64,000 nt of DNA, taken from assembly GCA_036824505.1 (NCBI GenBank), contig DAITAA010000014.1, positions 1 through 64,000 on the forward strand, written 5' to 3'. This document shows, piece by piece, positions 25,893 through 33,036 of this stretch. The first letter of the stretch is position 1, and the number at the start of each line of letters is the position of its first letter. Source of the DNA: SCUD01 sp036824505 (GTDB taxonomy: Bacteria; Pseudomonadota; Gammaproteobacteria; Steroidobacterales; Steroidobacteraceae). Below the pieces are notes generated by a model. It searched no databases. It worked only from the letters and a program-made list of their open reading frames with translations, and was not told the DNA's origin. Position numbers and translations under genes: made by a program.

Positions 25893-26903
25893 ATGTCAGC
25901 AACATTGAAACGCATACTCAATCCGGGCGGTCGCCCGGTCGCTCCATACTGCGCAGTTCTGCTGCTCTCGATGTCGTCGTTCAGTTGCGCCAGTGATTTG
26001 GCCGACGGGAGTGCGAATGTAACCAGCAGCACAACCCAACCGAAATCGAACATCGAGAAGGGCGGCTCGCATTTCACCTTTGCCCTTACACGCGGCAAAG
26101 GTACTGGCGTATGTGAGGCGTATGTCAAGCGCCTCAATATGACGGTGTTCCACGAGTTTCCCAATTGCGACCGCCCGGAAAACACCGAAGTGCCCGGATT
26201 CACGAAGCTCACTCGCATTCCGCTGACGAGCGGTGAGATTTCGCGGCTTTACGCGTCGGCGCAAGGTCTCGCGCAGTCCAATGATCCCGCGGCCTTCGAA
26301 AAACGGAGAGCAGACCGCGAGAAGCGTGGGCTCTGGGTGGCCCCGGGAAATCTATACGACGACGCGGTGCGGGATCAGGCCACGCGCATAGAGAAGGGAC
26401 AAAGCCCCTACTACTATCAATTTGAACCGCGCATCGACATTGACAACGATGGCCACACCGACGAGGTCGTTGTCTGGAAGGGACAAAGTTCTCCCTGTGG
26501 CGCTGGGTATGGACCTACCAACACTCCCCACCTGAATCCAACCTACCTGATGATCCTGGATACTGAATGGAATTTGGATGTTGAACGGACACGACGACTC
26601 TTTGAACATCCGCAGGTTCATCAACTCACTTACACGGATCTGAAAACCGGTGAGAAGCGCTTACTGGAGTCGGTGATGAACGGCTTCATTGGGCGCGGGA
26701 GTACGTTCGGAGTGTTGGCGTATCGTGGAGAAATCTACTTCGACACGTTTCACAGGCCGCTTGGCGACATCAATGAGAATGTGCCGCTTTTGACCCAAAC
26801 ACTGAGTGTCTACCACGCTCGCCGTGGCGAAGTGCGCGAGATGTGCGAGATTCAATGGACTGACAGCAGTTACCCCTACGTGCCCGTAAAGGACAGGAGA
26901 TAA
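25893..26903 (+). CDS. Orphan exported protein with a calcium-loop-like motif
   Basis: A 336-residue protein of unrecognised family. Residues 1-33 look like a signal peptide: basic start, hydrophobic CAVLLLSMSSFSC, then a Ser/Thr-rich spacer. The cysteine at 32 is not in a canonical lipobox. Residues 181-191 read IDIDNDGHTDE, a DxDxDGxxDE loop as in EF-hand, dockerin or FG-GAP calcium sites. The C-terminal half has VVVWKG, NPTYLMILD and FDTFH stretches suggestive of a beta-rich domain. Base composition (about 53% GC) and codon use differ from neighbours, pointing to transfer. The ATG at 25893 is preferred over an upstream in-frame start because it places the signal sequence at the N-terminus. 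Confidence 0.65.
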   Translation: MSATLKRILNPGGRPVAPYCAVLLLSMSSFSCASDLADGSANVTSSTTQPKSNIEKGGSHFTFALTRGKGTGVCEAYVKRLNMTVFHEFPNCDRPENTEVPGFTKLTRIPLTSGEISRLYASAQGLAQSNDPAAFEKRRADREKRGLWVAPGNLYDDAVRDQATRIEKGQSPYYYQFEPRIDIDNDGHTDEVVVWKGQSSPCGAGYGPTNTPHLNPTYLMILDTEWNLDVERTRRLFEHPQVHQLTYTDLKTGEKRLLESVMNGFIGRGSTFGVLAYRGEIYFDTFHRPLGDINENVPLLTQTLSVYHARRGEVREMCEIQWTDSSYPYVPVKDRR

Positions 26904-26906
26904 GCC

Positions 26907-27035
26907 GTGACGATTCCAACAAATGGTCTGGGAAGAAGCTATCTCGATCCCGCCGAGCGCACTTTCATGCTCAGGCAATTCGAGCCGGAGTGCCGCCATA
27001 TTCGGGGGGGATTCACGACTTGCCGCCGCAGGTGA
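26907..27035 (+). CDS. Possible small ORF with a strong ribosome site
   Basis: GTG at 26907 lies four bases after the exported protein's stop and has AGGAG seven bases upstream, so 42 codons (VTIPTNGLGRSYLDPAERTF...) could be translated by coupling. A run of seven G (27004-27010) lies inside it. A one-base change there would open the frame to about 27097, so it may be a decayed gene. No family recognised. Confidence 0.3.
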   Translation: MTIPTNGLGRSYLDPAERTFMLRQFEPECRHIRGGFTTCRRR

Positions 27036-27240
27036 AACAACGTCTGCCTCGCGATCACCGGCCGGTGGCTCAATACCTGCAAAGTCCACAAAGTGAGACT
27101 GCTGTGCGAACCACATGATGCAAGCTTAGTGGTGGACTATTGTCTTAGCATTTCTGCTTGTTCAGATCTCTTCCGACCAGATCCCAGGGACATCAATATT
27201 GGCGCTCAAGTGCTTGCTTTGGATGGGATTTCTGGTAGGA
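27036..27240. other. Intergenic stretch upstream of the HNH gene
   Basis: About 200 bases of lower-GC sequence with no gene that I can support. It ends in the promoter and LexA box of the DUF222-HNH gene. Confidence 0.4.
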
Positions 27241-27241
27241 T
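27214..27241 (+). promoter_or_regulatory. Promoter of the DUF222-HNH gene
   Basis: TTGCTT (27214-27219), a 16-base spacer and TAGGAT (27236-27241). The downstream end touches the LexA box at 27243, the usual geometry for repression by LexA. Confidence 0.5.
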
Positions 27242-27242
27242 A

Positions 27243-27258
27243 CTGTATAAATAAACAG
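27243..27258 (+). promoter_or_regulatory. LexA (SOS) box
   Basis: CTGTATAAATAAACAG matches the gammaproteobacterial LexA operator CTGT-N8-ACAG exactly in both half-sites, with the usual AT-rich centre. It lies 16 bases before the start codon and immediately after the -10 box, so bound LexA would block transcription. Confidence 0.8.
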
Positions 27259-27274
27259 CCTGCCGGAGCATGCC

Positions 27275-28609
27275 ATGGAAGCGCCTGTTTCGACCGTCTC
27301 GACCCCCGATCTGATCGATCAAATTACCGAGCTGGCCGGGCATCTGAACGCTGCCAATGCCCGATGGCTCTCACTGATTGCCGAGTTCGACCGCCGCGAA
27401 GCCTGGGCTGAATGGGGCGTGAAGTCCTGCGCCCACTGGCTCAACTGGAAATGCGGATTGGATCTGGGGGCCGCGCGCGAGAAGCTGCGCGTGGCGCACG
27501 CGCTCGAGCAGTTGCCGCGCATCGCAGCCGCAATGGCGACCGGATCGCTCAGCTACTCCAAAGTGCGGGCGATGACCCGGGTCGCCGATACCGCGACCGA
27601 GGAATACTTCCTGAACGTCGCCTTGCATGGGACGGCGCATCAGGTCGAGAAGCTGGTCAGGGCGTTTCGTCGTGCGACGGAATCGCAGGAACTCTCACGA
27701 GAGGCACAACAGCAGGCCAATCGGGCGCTCTCGTGGTTCCATGACGACGATGGTTCGCTCGTGATCAAGGCACGGTTGCCGGCCGAGGCGGGTGAGGTGT
27801 TCCTGAAGGCGCTTGAAGCTGCAGAGGCTGCATTGCCACCACCGGACGTTTCCGCGGAAACGTCTTTGGAACCAGTCCAGTCCCGTACCGTCCGTCGCGC
27901 CGATGCCTTGGCGCTGATGGCGGAGGGCTTTCTGGCAAGCGACCAGCAACCGCTTTCGGGCGGCGACCGCCAGCAAATCGTCGTGCATGTGGATGCCCAG
28001 ACGCTGAAACATGATCATGTGGGCCGCTGCGAACTGGAAGACGGTTCCGGCCTTGCCGCCGAGACCGCGCGGCGCCTGGCCTGCGATGCAAGCCTGGTGG
28101 TGCTGGTCGAGGACGAGCAGGGTGAGCCGCTGAATGTGGGCCGTAAGACCCGGACCATTCCACCCGCATTGCGCCGCGCCCTCCGATCACGCGATCGGGG
28201 CTGCCGGTTCCCCGGTTGCACGCACACGCGGTTCGTGGATGGGCATCACGTACAGCACTGGGCGCAGGGCGGCGAAACCAGCCTTTCCAATCTGGTCTCG
28301 CTATGCCGTTTCCATCACCGACTGCTGCATGAGGGACGGGTCGTTGTGCAAGTGCTCGATGACGGGGCGTTCCGGTTCGTTCGGCCGGATGGTCAATCCT
28401 TCGACAGTCCCGCTGCGACTGCTCCACGGCAGCTCGACTGGATGCAACTGGTCGCGGCACACCAGGCGCGGCAGATCCGCGTTACCGCACAGACCGCGAT
28501 TACTCGCTGGCAGGGCGCGCGGCTGGACTACGACATAGCAGTGGACGGGTTGCTGCAGCGAGCCAAGCGCACAGAAAAAGTTTCCGCGGATACGTCGCGA
28601 AGCGGCTAA
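27275..28609 (+). CDS. DUF222 / HNH endonuclease family protein (SOS-controlled)
   Basis: A 444-residue protein of the DUF222-HNH family (the 13E12 repeat family of mycobacteria). The DUF222 domain spans about residues 10-260. The HNH nuclease follows at 310-351: CRFPGC (C310, C315), VDGHHVQHW (H324, H325, H328), N339, and LCRFHH (C344, H347, H348), all expected zinc and metal residues present. It is probably a DNA-nicking or DNA-cutting enzyme; the biological role of the family is unknown. GGAG lies six bases before the ATG, and a perfect LexA box lies upstream. Two related palindromes lie within the coding sequence (27845 and 28580). GC is higher than in the adjoining patch. It overlaps the convergent kynU by four bases. 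Confidence 0.9.
   Translation: MEAPVSTVSTPDLIDQITELAGHLNAANARWLSLIAEFDRREAWAEWGVKSCAHWLNWKCGLDLGAAREKLRVAHALEQLPRIAAAMATGSLSYSKVRAMTRVADTATEEYFLNVALHGTAHQVEKLVRAFRRATESQELSREAQQQANRALSWFHDDDGSLVIKARLPAEAGEVFLKALEAAEAALPPPDVSAETSLEPVQSRTVRRADALALMAEGFLASDQQPLSGGDRQQIVVHVDAQTLKHDHVGRCELEDGSGLAAETARRLACDASLVVLVEDEQGEPLNVGRKTRTIPPALRRALRSRDRGCRFPGCTHTRFVDGHHVQHWAQGGETSLSNLVSLCRFHHRLLHEGRVVVQVLDDGAFRFVRPDGQSFDSPAATAPRQLDWMQLVAAHQARQIRVTAQTAITRWQGARLDYDIAVDGLLQRAKRTEKVSADTSRSG
27845..27864. repeat. Perfect 20-bp palindrome inside the HNH gene
   Basis: GACGTTTCCGCGGAAACGTC is a perfect inverted repeat centred on CCGCGG. In frame it encodes VSAETS in the linker between two DUF222 parts (residues 192-197). 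A near copy lies at 28580-28596 in the same gene. Confidence 0.85.
28580..28596. repeat. Second copy of the palindrome (16 of 17 bases)
   Basis: GTTTCCGCGGATACGTC matches 27848-27864 at 16 of 17 positions; one A-to-T change breaks the perfect symmetry. It is read in the same frame as the first (VSADTS) and lies within the last ten codons of the HNH gene. Confidence 0.8.
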
Positions 28610-29889
28610 CGTCTTGCGGCGTTGAGGATTTCGCGGACCAGCTCAACCGCCCGCCAGCAGTCTTCGTAGGAGTTGTAGAGCGGGGCGGGCGCGAGGCGGA
28701 TCACATCGGGTTCCCGCCAGTCGCAGATCAGCCCGCGCGCGAGCATCGCGTCGAATAGCGCCCGGCCGTTGCCGCGCGTATCGCGCAGGCGAATTGAAAG
28801 CTGGGCGCCGCGCTGCTTCGGGTCGCGTGGCGTCAGGATTTCGATGCGTTCGCCGAGGCGCTCGTTCAGCAGCCGTTCGAGCCAGGCGGTCAGCTCTCGC
28901 GAGCGTGCGCACAGCGCAGGAAATCCGGCGGCGGCGAACAGTTCGAGTGAAGCCTTGAGCGGCACCATGCCGAGCAGCGGTGTGTTGCTGACCTGCCAGC
29001 CGGCGGCGCCCGGGTACGGCCGGAAATCCGCGCCGAATTCGAAGCGGTTTGCGAGATCGTTGCCCCACCAGCCGGCAAGCCGCGGAAGATTCGCGTCGAA
29101 ATGCTTCTCGTGCACGAAAGCGCCGGCAGTCGCGCCCGGGCCGCCATTCAGGTACTTGTAGGAGCACCAGACGGCAAAGTCCGCGCCCCAGTCGTGCAGC
29201 GAGAGCGGGACGTTCCCCATCGCATGCGCGAGATCGAAGCCCGCACGCGCGCCGACAGCGTGGGCGGCTTTCGCGAGCGCGCCGAGATCCAGCAGCTGCC
29301 CGGTCAGATACTGAATGCCCGGCATCACGACGAGCGCGAGCCGCGGACCGATGCGCTCGATTTCAGCAACCAGGTCTTCGTGCCGCAGCAGCTGCTCGCC
29401 CGGGCGCGGCGCGATCTGCACCAGTGACGTGGCAGGATCGAGGCCGTGCCATTCGATCTGCGAAACGACCGCGTAGCGATCCGAGGGAAATGCGCCTTGC
29501 TCGATCAGGATCACGTGGCGTTCGCGCGTCGGCTTATAGAAGCTCGCCATCAGCAGATGAAGGTTCAGCGTCAGCGAATTCATCGCGACGACTTCGGGAA
29601 TGCTGGCGCCTGCAAGCGTCGCGAGGGTCGGCGCGAGGCGCTCGTGCAGGTTCAGCCAATCCGCCCTGGCGTCGTGATAGCCGAGCACCCCGAGCCGTTG
29701 CCATTCACCCATGAACTTCGCAACTTCGCCGGCGGCACGAAGCGGCTGCAGTCCCAGCGAATTGCCACAGAGATAGAGCGCAGCACCGCCCTGCGGCGCG
29801 AGCGGAAAATGAAATTCCGCGCGCCAGCGTGCGAGCGGATCCGCCGCATCGCGCGCGCGTGCCGCATTCAGTGAAAGGTCGCCGCTCAC
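28606..29889 (-). CDS. kynU: Kynureninase
   Basis: PLP enzyme that splits kynurenine into anthranilate and alanine in tryptophan breakdown. The 427-residue protein has LYLCGNSLGLQP near the start, FDLAHAMGNVPL with the PLP aspartate, and the PLP lysine in CSYKYLNGGPG (about 244). The substrate-binding HEKHFD and GWWGN follow. Complete. GTG start overlapping the stop of the cyclase-family gene (GTGA), so the two are translationally coupled. Tryptophan 2,3-dioxygenase, the first enzyme of the pathway, is not in the window. Confidence 0.95.
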   Translation of the reverse strand: MSGDLSLNAARARDAADPLARWRAEFHFPLAPQGGAALYLCGNSLGLQPLRAAGEVAKFMGEWQRLGVLGYHDARADWLNLHERLAPTLATLAGASIPEVVAMNSLTLNLHLLMASFYKPTRERHVILIEQGAFPSDRYAVVSQIEWHGLDPATSLVQIAPRPGEQLLRHEDLVAEIERIGPRLALVVMPGIQYLTGQLLDLGALAKAAHAVGARAGFDLAHAMGNVPLSLHDWGADFAVWCSYKYLNGGPGATAGAFVHEKHFDANLPRLAGWWGNDLANRFEFGADFRPYPGAAGWQVSNTPLLGMVPLKASLELFAAAGFPALCARSRELTAWLERLLNERLGERIEILTPRDPKQRGAQLSIRLRDTRGNGRALFDAMLARGLICDWREPDVIRLAPAPLYNSYEDCWRAVELVREILNAARR

Positions 29890-30710
29890 TCGAAATGCAC
29901 GGGGTAGAGCAAAGGACGGCTGGGCGCGGCGTCTGTCAGGAATGCCGGGATCTGCAGGTCGAGCAGGTACCAGCCGTCTCGGATCGTCGGCGCGATCCAG
30001 GCCAGTTCGGTAATGCTGGCTTCCGGACGCCCTGCGTCGTGCGCGTGCCGTCCGCCGGCGGGCAGTCCGAAGAACAGCCGGTGCGCCGTCAGGCGTCCAC
30101 TGTCGTCCGCGCGATCCGCCGAAGGCAGGTCGAGCACCAGATGTTCGATGCCCTGGTCCACCAGCCATGACGCCGCCTGCCGCGACAGGTAGGGAGCGGG
30201 GGCGCTTCCACGATAGGCCTGCGTCAGCCTCGTGGCATGAATCGGCAGCGTGCGCAGCACCATCGCGCGCGGCGCCGGACCTGGGTGCGCCGCGAAAGCC
30301 ATGGCGAGGGACTCGGCGGTCACCAGCAGATCGGAGTGCTCCGGGGGCGGGTCGCTGTCCTCGCTGGTGGCGCCTGCCGTCACCGGATGCAGCGAAACCA
30401 GCAGTGCCAGCACGATTCCGCCGCGAACCCGGTCGGCGACTGCAACCCGATCATCGGTTACGTGTCCGACGCACTCGGTATGAGTGCCGTTGCAATGGGG
30501 AACCAGCGTCAACTGCTCACAGTTGCAGCTGCCACCTTCACGCGTGTCGCCGGTGAAACCGGATATGCGGTAAGGCTGCGACGTGGCCGCCGGGGCATCG
30601 TAGAAAGAGGGCTGCGGGCCGTTGAAATCCAGCGGAATCGCGATCGACAGGGGCTGGGCGAAGTCTGCATTCAGCCGGCGGCCCCCCATCTCGAAATGCA
30701 TGATCGTCAT
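29886..30710 (-). CDS. Cyclase-family hydrolase, possible kynurenine formamidase
   Basis: A 274-residue metal-dependent hydrolase of the cyclase family (Pfam Cyclase). Coupling to kynU suggests N-formylkynurenine hydrolysis. However, the metal motif is HCNGTHTECVGH (H72-H83), whereas classical KynB has HxGTHxDxPxH: the aspartate is glutamate, with no following proline. It therefore belongs to a different subgroup and the role is inferred from context only. A TATAAT box lies so close that transcription would begin at the ATG ending at 30710, implying a leaderless message; in-frame ATGs at 30713 and 30701 are alternatives. Cytoplasmic; no signal peptide is seen. Confidence 0.75.
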   Translation of the reverse strand: MTIMHFEMGGRRLNADFAQPLSIAIPLDFNGPQPSFYDAPAATSQPYRISGFTGDTREGGSCNCEQLTLVPHCNGTHTECVGHVTDDRVAVADRVRGGIVLALLVSLHPVTAGATSEDSDPPPEHSDLLVTAESLAMAFAAHPGPAPRAMVLRTLPIHATRLTQAYRGSAPAPYLSRQAASWLVDQGIEHLVLDLPSADRADDSGRLTAHRLFFGLPAGGRHAHDAGRPEASITELAWIAPTIRDGWYLLDLQIPAFLTDAAPSRPLLYPVHFE

Positions 30711-30716
30711 CATGTC

Positions 30717-30722
30717 ATTATA
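30717..30722 (-). promoter_or_regulatory. TATAAT -10 box of the cyclase-kynU operon, leaderless
   Basis: Perfect TATAAT on the minus strand. The predicted start of transcription falls on the A of the ATG at 30710. There is no ribosome site upstream. Confidence 0.5.
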
Positions 30723-30725
30723 GGC

Positions 30726-30749
30726 GCCCGGGGAACCCGGCTCCCGGGC
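30726..30749. repeat. Inverted repeat in the kynU-region divergent promoter
   Basis: GCCCGGG (30726-30732) pairs with CCCGGGC (30743-30749) across a ten-base loop. It sits where the -35 region of the cyclase-kynU operon should be and upstream of the divergent exported-protein gene, so it could be an operator. Otherwise it is just a GC-rich hairpin. Confidence 0.35.
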
Positions 30750-30790
30750 TCCGGTCTGATACTTGGGGTTGGATGCAAGGACTTGCGGTA

Positions 30791-31360
30791 ATGATTCGAC
30801 GCGTCGGGATTCTTCTCCTGGCCTTTCTGGCAGCAATGCCGGCGGCTGCCGACGATACCGCAGCAGACGAAGTGGCCGCGGCCTGGAAACGGCACGAGGT
30901 TGACCTGGTCTACATGGGTTTTACGACCCGGTATACCTGCGGTGGCCTCAAGAGCAAGGTCAAGCTGCTGCTGAAACATGTCGGTGCGCGGCCCGACATG
31001 AAAATCCAGGAGCGTGGCTGTGAATATGGCTATCAGATGGTCGCCGATTTCCCGCACCTGAAGATCGTCTTCTACGCGCCGGAGATTCCCGAAGCCGGGA
31101 GCCGCGAGGTCGGAGAACCGGTGCTCGGTGTCTGGAAGCCGGTGTCGATCAAGCGCAATCTGCCGCGCGGGCTTGACTGGGGCGACTGCGAGCTGGTCGA
31201 ACAGTTTCGCGACCGTATCCTGTCCGAGCTGACGATGCGAAATGTCGCCGGTGACGTCAACTGCATCCCGCACCAGTTGATCGGCAACCGCATCGATCTC
31301 AGCTTCGAGGTGCTCGCCGGCGCGCCGTCAGCAGACGTCGTTCAGGCGCAGAGCCCCTGA
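30791..31360 (+). CDS. Exported four-cysteine protein of unknown function
   Basis: A 189-residue protein with a clear signal peptide (MIRRVGILLLAFLAAMPAAA, cleavage near 20) and four cysteines in the mature part (C50, C77, C133, C158), probably two disulfides. No family with known function is recognised; similar short periplasmic proteins occur in related gammaproteobacteria. An in-frame ATG at 30773 would add six residues. Divergent from the cyclase-kynU operon. Its stop abuts the apaH stop with no gap. Confidence 0.75.
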   Translation: MIRRVGILLLAFLAAMPAAADDTAADEVAAAWKRHEVDLVYMGFTTRYTCGGLKSKVKLLLKHVGARPDMKIQERGCEYGYQMVADFPHLKIVFYAPEIPEAGSREVGEPVLGVWKPVSIKRNLPRGLDWGDCELVEQFRDRILSELTMRNVAGDVNCIPHQLIGNRIDLSFEVLAGAPSADVVQAQSP

Positions 31361-32191
31361 TCAACCCGGCGGTCGCAGGCTCCCGCGACAGGGCAGCAGC
31401 AGCGGATCCTGCTCGCGATCGAGCCTCTGCGCGCAGAGCGCGCCACCCCACACGCAGCCCGTATCCAGGCAACGCAATCCGGGCTCGTCGAGATAGCCCA
31501 GCGCCGACCAGTGGCCAAAGAGCAGCCGGTCGGCCTGTGTCTTGCGGGCGGGATGCCGGAACCAGGGCATCGCCCCGCGCGGCGCCTGGCGGGGCGGCTT
31601 CTTGATCCCGAGCAGCAGGCGGCCTTCGAGGTCCACATAGCGCAACCGGGTCAGGCAATTGACCGTGAATCGCAGCCGGTCGAATCCCGCGAGTCCGGGC
31701 GACCAGCGGTCGGGCAGATCGCCATACATTTCCCCCAGGAATTCCGCGGGCTGCGCGCGCAGTGCGGTCTCGACCTCGCGCGCAGAGGCCTCGGCCTCGG
31801 TGAGCGACCACTGCGGCGGGAGTCCGGCGTGGATCAACGTCCAGCCGATCCCCGCCTCGCGATGCAAGAGCGGCCGCGCCACGAGCCAGTCGAGCAATTC
31901 ACCGGCATCCGGTGCGTCGAGCACGGCCTCCAGTTCCGGTTCGCGACGGCGTACCGTCTTCGGGGCCCAGGCCATTGCGAGCAGGTGCAGGTCGTGATTG
32001 CCGAGCACGACGACTGCCGATGAGCCGAGCGAACGCACGCTTTGCAGGACTGCGAGCGACGCCGGGCCGCGATTGACGAGATCACCCGTCAGCCACATGC
32101 GGTCGCGCGCCGGATCGAAGCGCAGCCGCTCCAGCAGGGCCATGAATTCCGCGTGGCAGCCCTGCAGATCCCCGATGGCATAAAGAGCCAT
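31361..32191 (-). CDS. apaH: Symmetrical diadenosine tetraphosphatase
   Basis: Hydrolyses Ap4A to two ADP and removes Np4 caps from RNA. The 276-residue metallophosphatase has the motifs YAIGDLQGCHAEF (D8 region), GDLVNRGPASL, and VLGNHDLHLL. Its usual C-terminal marks LIHAGLPPQW, IKKPPRQ and LFGHWSALG are present too. Last gene of the lptD-surA-pdxA-rsmA-usp-apaG-apaH operon, three bases after apaG. Confidence 0.95.
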   Translation of the reverse strand: MALYAIGDLQGCHAEFMALLERLRFDPARDRMWLTGDLVNRGPASLAVLQSVRSLGSSAVVVLGNHDLHLLAMAWAPKTVRRREPELEAVLDAPDAGELLDWLVARPLLHREAGIGWTLIHAGLPPQWSLTEAEASAREVETALRAQPAEFLGEMYGDLPDRWSPGLAGFDRLRFTVNCLTRLRYVDLEGRLLLGIKKPPRQAPRGAMPWFRHPARKTQADRLLFGHWSALGYLDEPGLRCLDTGCVWGGALCAQRLDREQDPLLLPCRGSLRPPG

Positions 32192-32194
32192 CAG

Positions 32195-32578
32195 CTAGTG
32201 GATGGTTCCCGGTATCGCGAGCGTGAATGGCGGGATCGCCGCGTCGAAGCGCACACCGTCGTCGGCCAGCATCTGGTAGCTGCCCTGCATGGCGCCGACC
32301 GGTGTTTCCAGGACCGCGCCGCTCGTGTAGCGGAATCCCTGGCCCGGCTTCAGGTGCGGCTGTTCGCCCACCACGCCCTCGCCGCGCACTTCCTGCACCT
32401 TGCCATTCGCATCGGTGATGACCCAGTGGCGGGTCAACAGCCGTGCGGGCACCTCGCCGCGGTTGCGGATCGTGATGGTGTATGCGAACACGTAGCGCTG
32501 CTCCTCGGGTGCCGACTGGTCCTCGAGATAGCGGGCGTCCACGTCCACCGTGATCATGTGCTGAGCTTCTTCGCCCAT
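32195..32578 (-). CDS. apaG: ApaG domain protein
   Basis: A 127-residue fibronectin-like beta-sandwich protein. Marks: YVFAYTITIRNRG, LLTRHWVITDANG, GEGVVGEQPHLKPGQGF and GAMQGSYQM. It has no known enzymatic activity and is linked to stress and cobalt/magnesium phenotypes in enteric bacteria. The conserved pairing with apaH is kept. Confidence 0.94.
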   Translation of the reverse strand: MGEEAQHMITVDVDARYLEDQSAPEEQRYVFAYTITIRNRGEVPARLLTRHWVITDANGKVQEVRGEGVVGEQPHLKPGQGFRYTSGAVLETPVGAMQGSYQMLADDGVRFDAAIPPFTLAIPGTIH

Positions 32579-32589
32579 GCGGTCCTTTC

Positions 32590-33024
32590 CTAGCGCAGTC
32601 GCACCGCCAGCACATCGCAGGGCGCGGCGTGCAGCACGGTGTCTTCGGTGAAATTCACGAGAATGGATGGCCCGCGGCGCTCGCGGCCGCCCAGCACGAT
32701 CAAGTCGGCTTTCTGATCCTGGGCAGCGCGCACGATCTCCGCCTTGATGTTGCCGGCCGCGACTTCGCGTCGGGCCGATTCGATTCCGAGTCGATTCGCC
32801 AGCTCTTCGAGGCGCTGCTTGGCGCGCTGCACCAGCTCCTCCTCGATCTGCACGGCCGGCAGCAGTGTCTCGCCCATCGGTTCGACCGGCACATACTCGA
32901 CGACATGCAGGATCGACAGCTCGGCATTGCAGAGGGCCGCGATATCGCGCGCGCGCGCGCCGATCTTCTCGGCCTGCTCGTCGAGCGCCACGACCAGCAA
33001 TACCTTGCGGTAGATGTTCGTCAC
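32590..33024 (-). CDS. Universal stress protein (UspA family)
   Basis: A 144-residue UspA-fold protein with a hydrophobic first strand (KVLLVVALDE), LSILHVVEYV, and the C-terminal ATP-type loop LIVLGGRERRGPSIL...NFTEDTVLHAAPCDVLAV. Probably a homodimeric stress-response protein. It is inserted between rsmA and apaG, which are neighbours in enteric bacteria. A TATAAT box lies six bases before its GTG start, so it may have its own leaderless message as well as operon read-through. Confidence 0.9.
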   Translation of the reverse strand: MTNIYRKVLLVVALDEQAEKIGARARDIAALCNAELSILHVVEYVPVEPMGETLLPAVQIEEELVQRAKQRLEELANRLGIESARREVAAGNIKAEIVRAAQDQKADLIVLGGRERRGPSILVNFTEDTVLHAAPCDVLAVRLR

Positions 33025-33030
33025 GGGGCC

Positions 33031-33036
33031 ATTATA
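33031..33036 (-). promoter_or_regulatory. TATAAT -10 box of the usp gene, leaderless
   Basis: Perfect TATAAT on the minus strand overlapping the rsmA stop codon. Six bases separate it from the GTG start, so transcription would begin at the start codon. No -35 box is recognisable. Confidence 0.45.
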
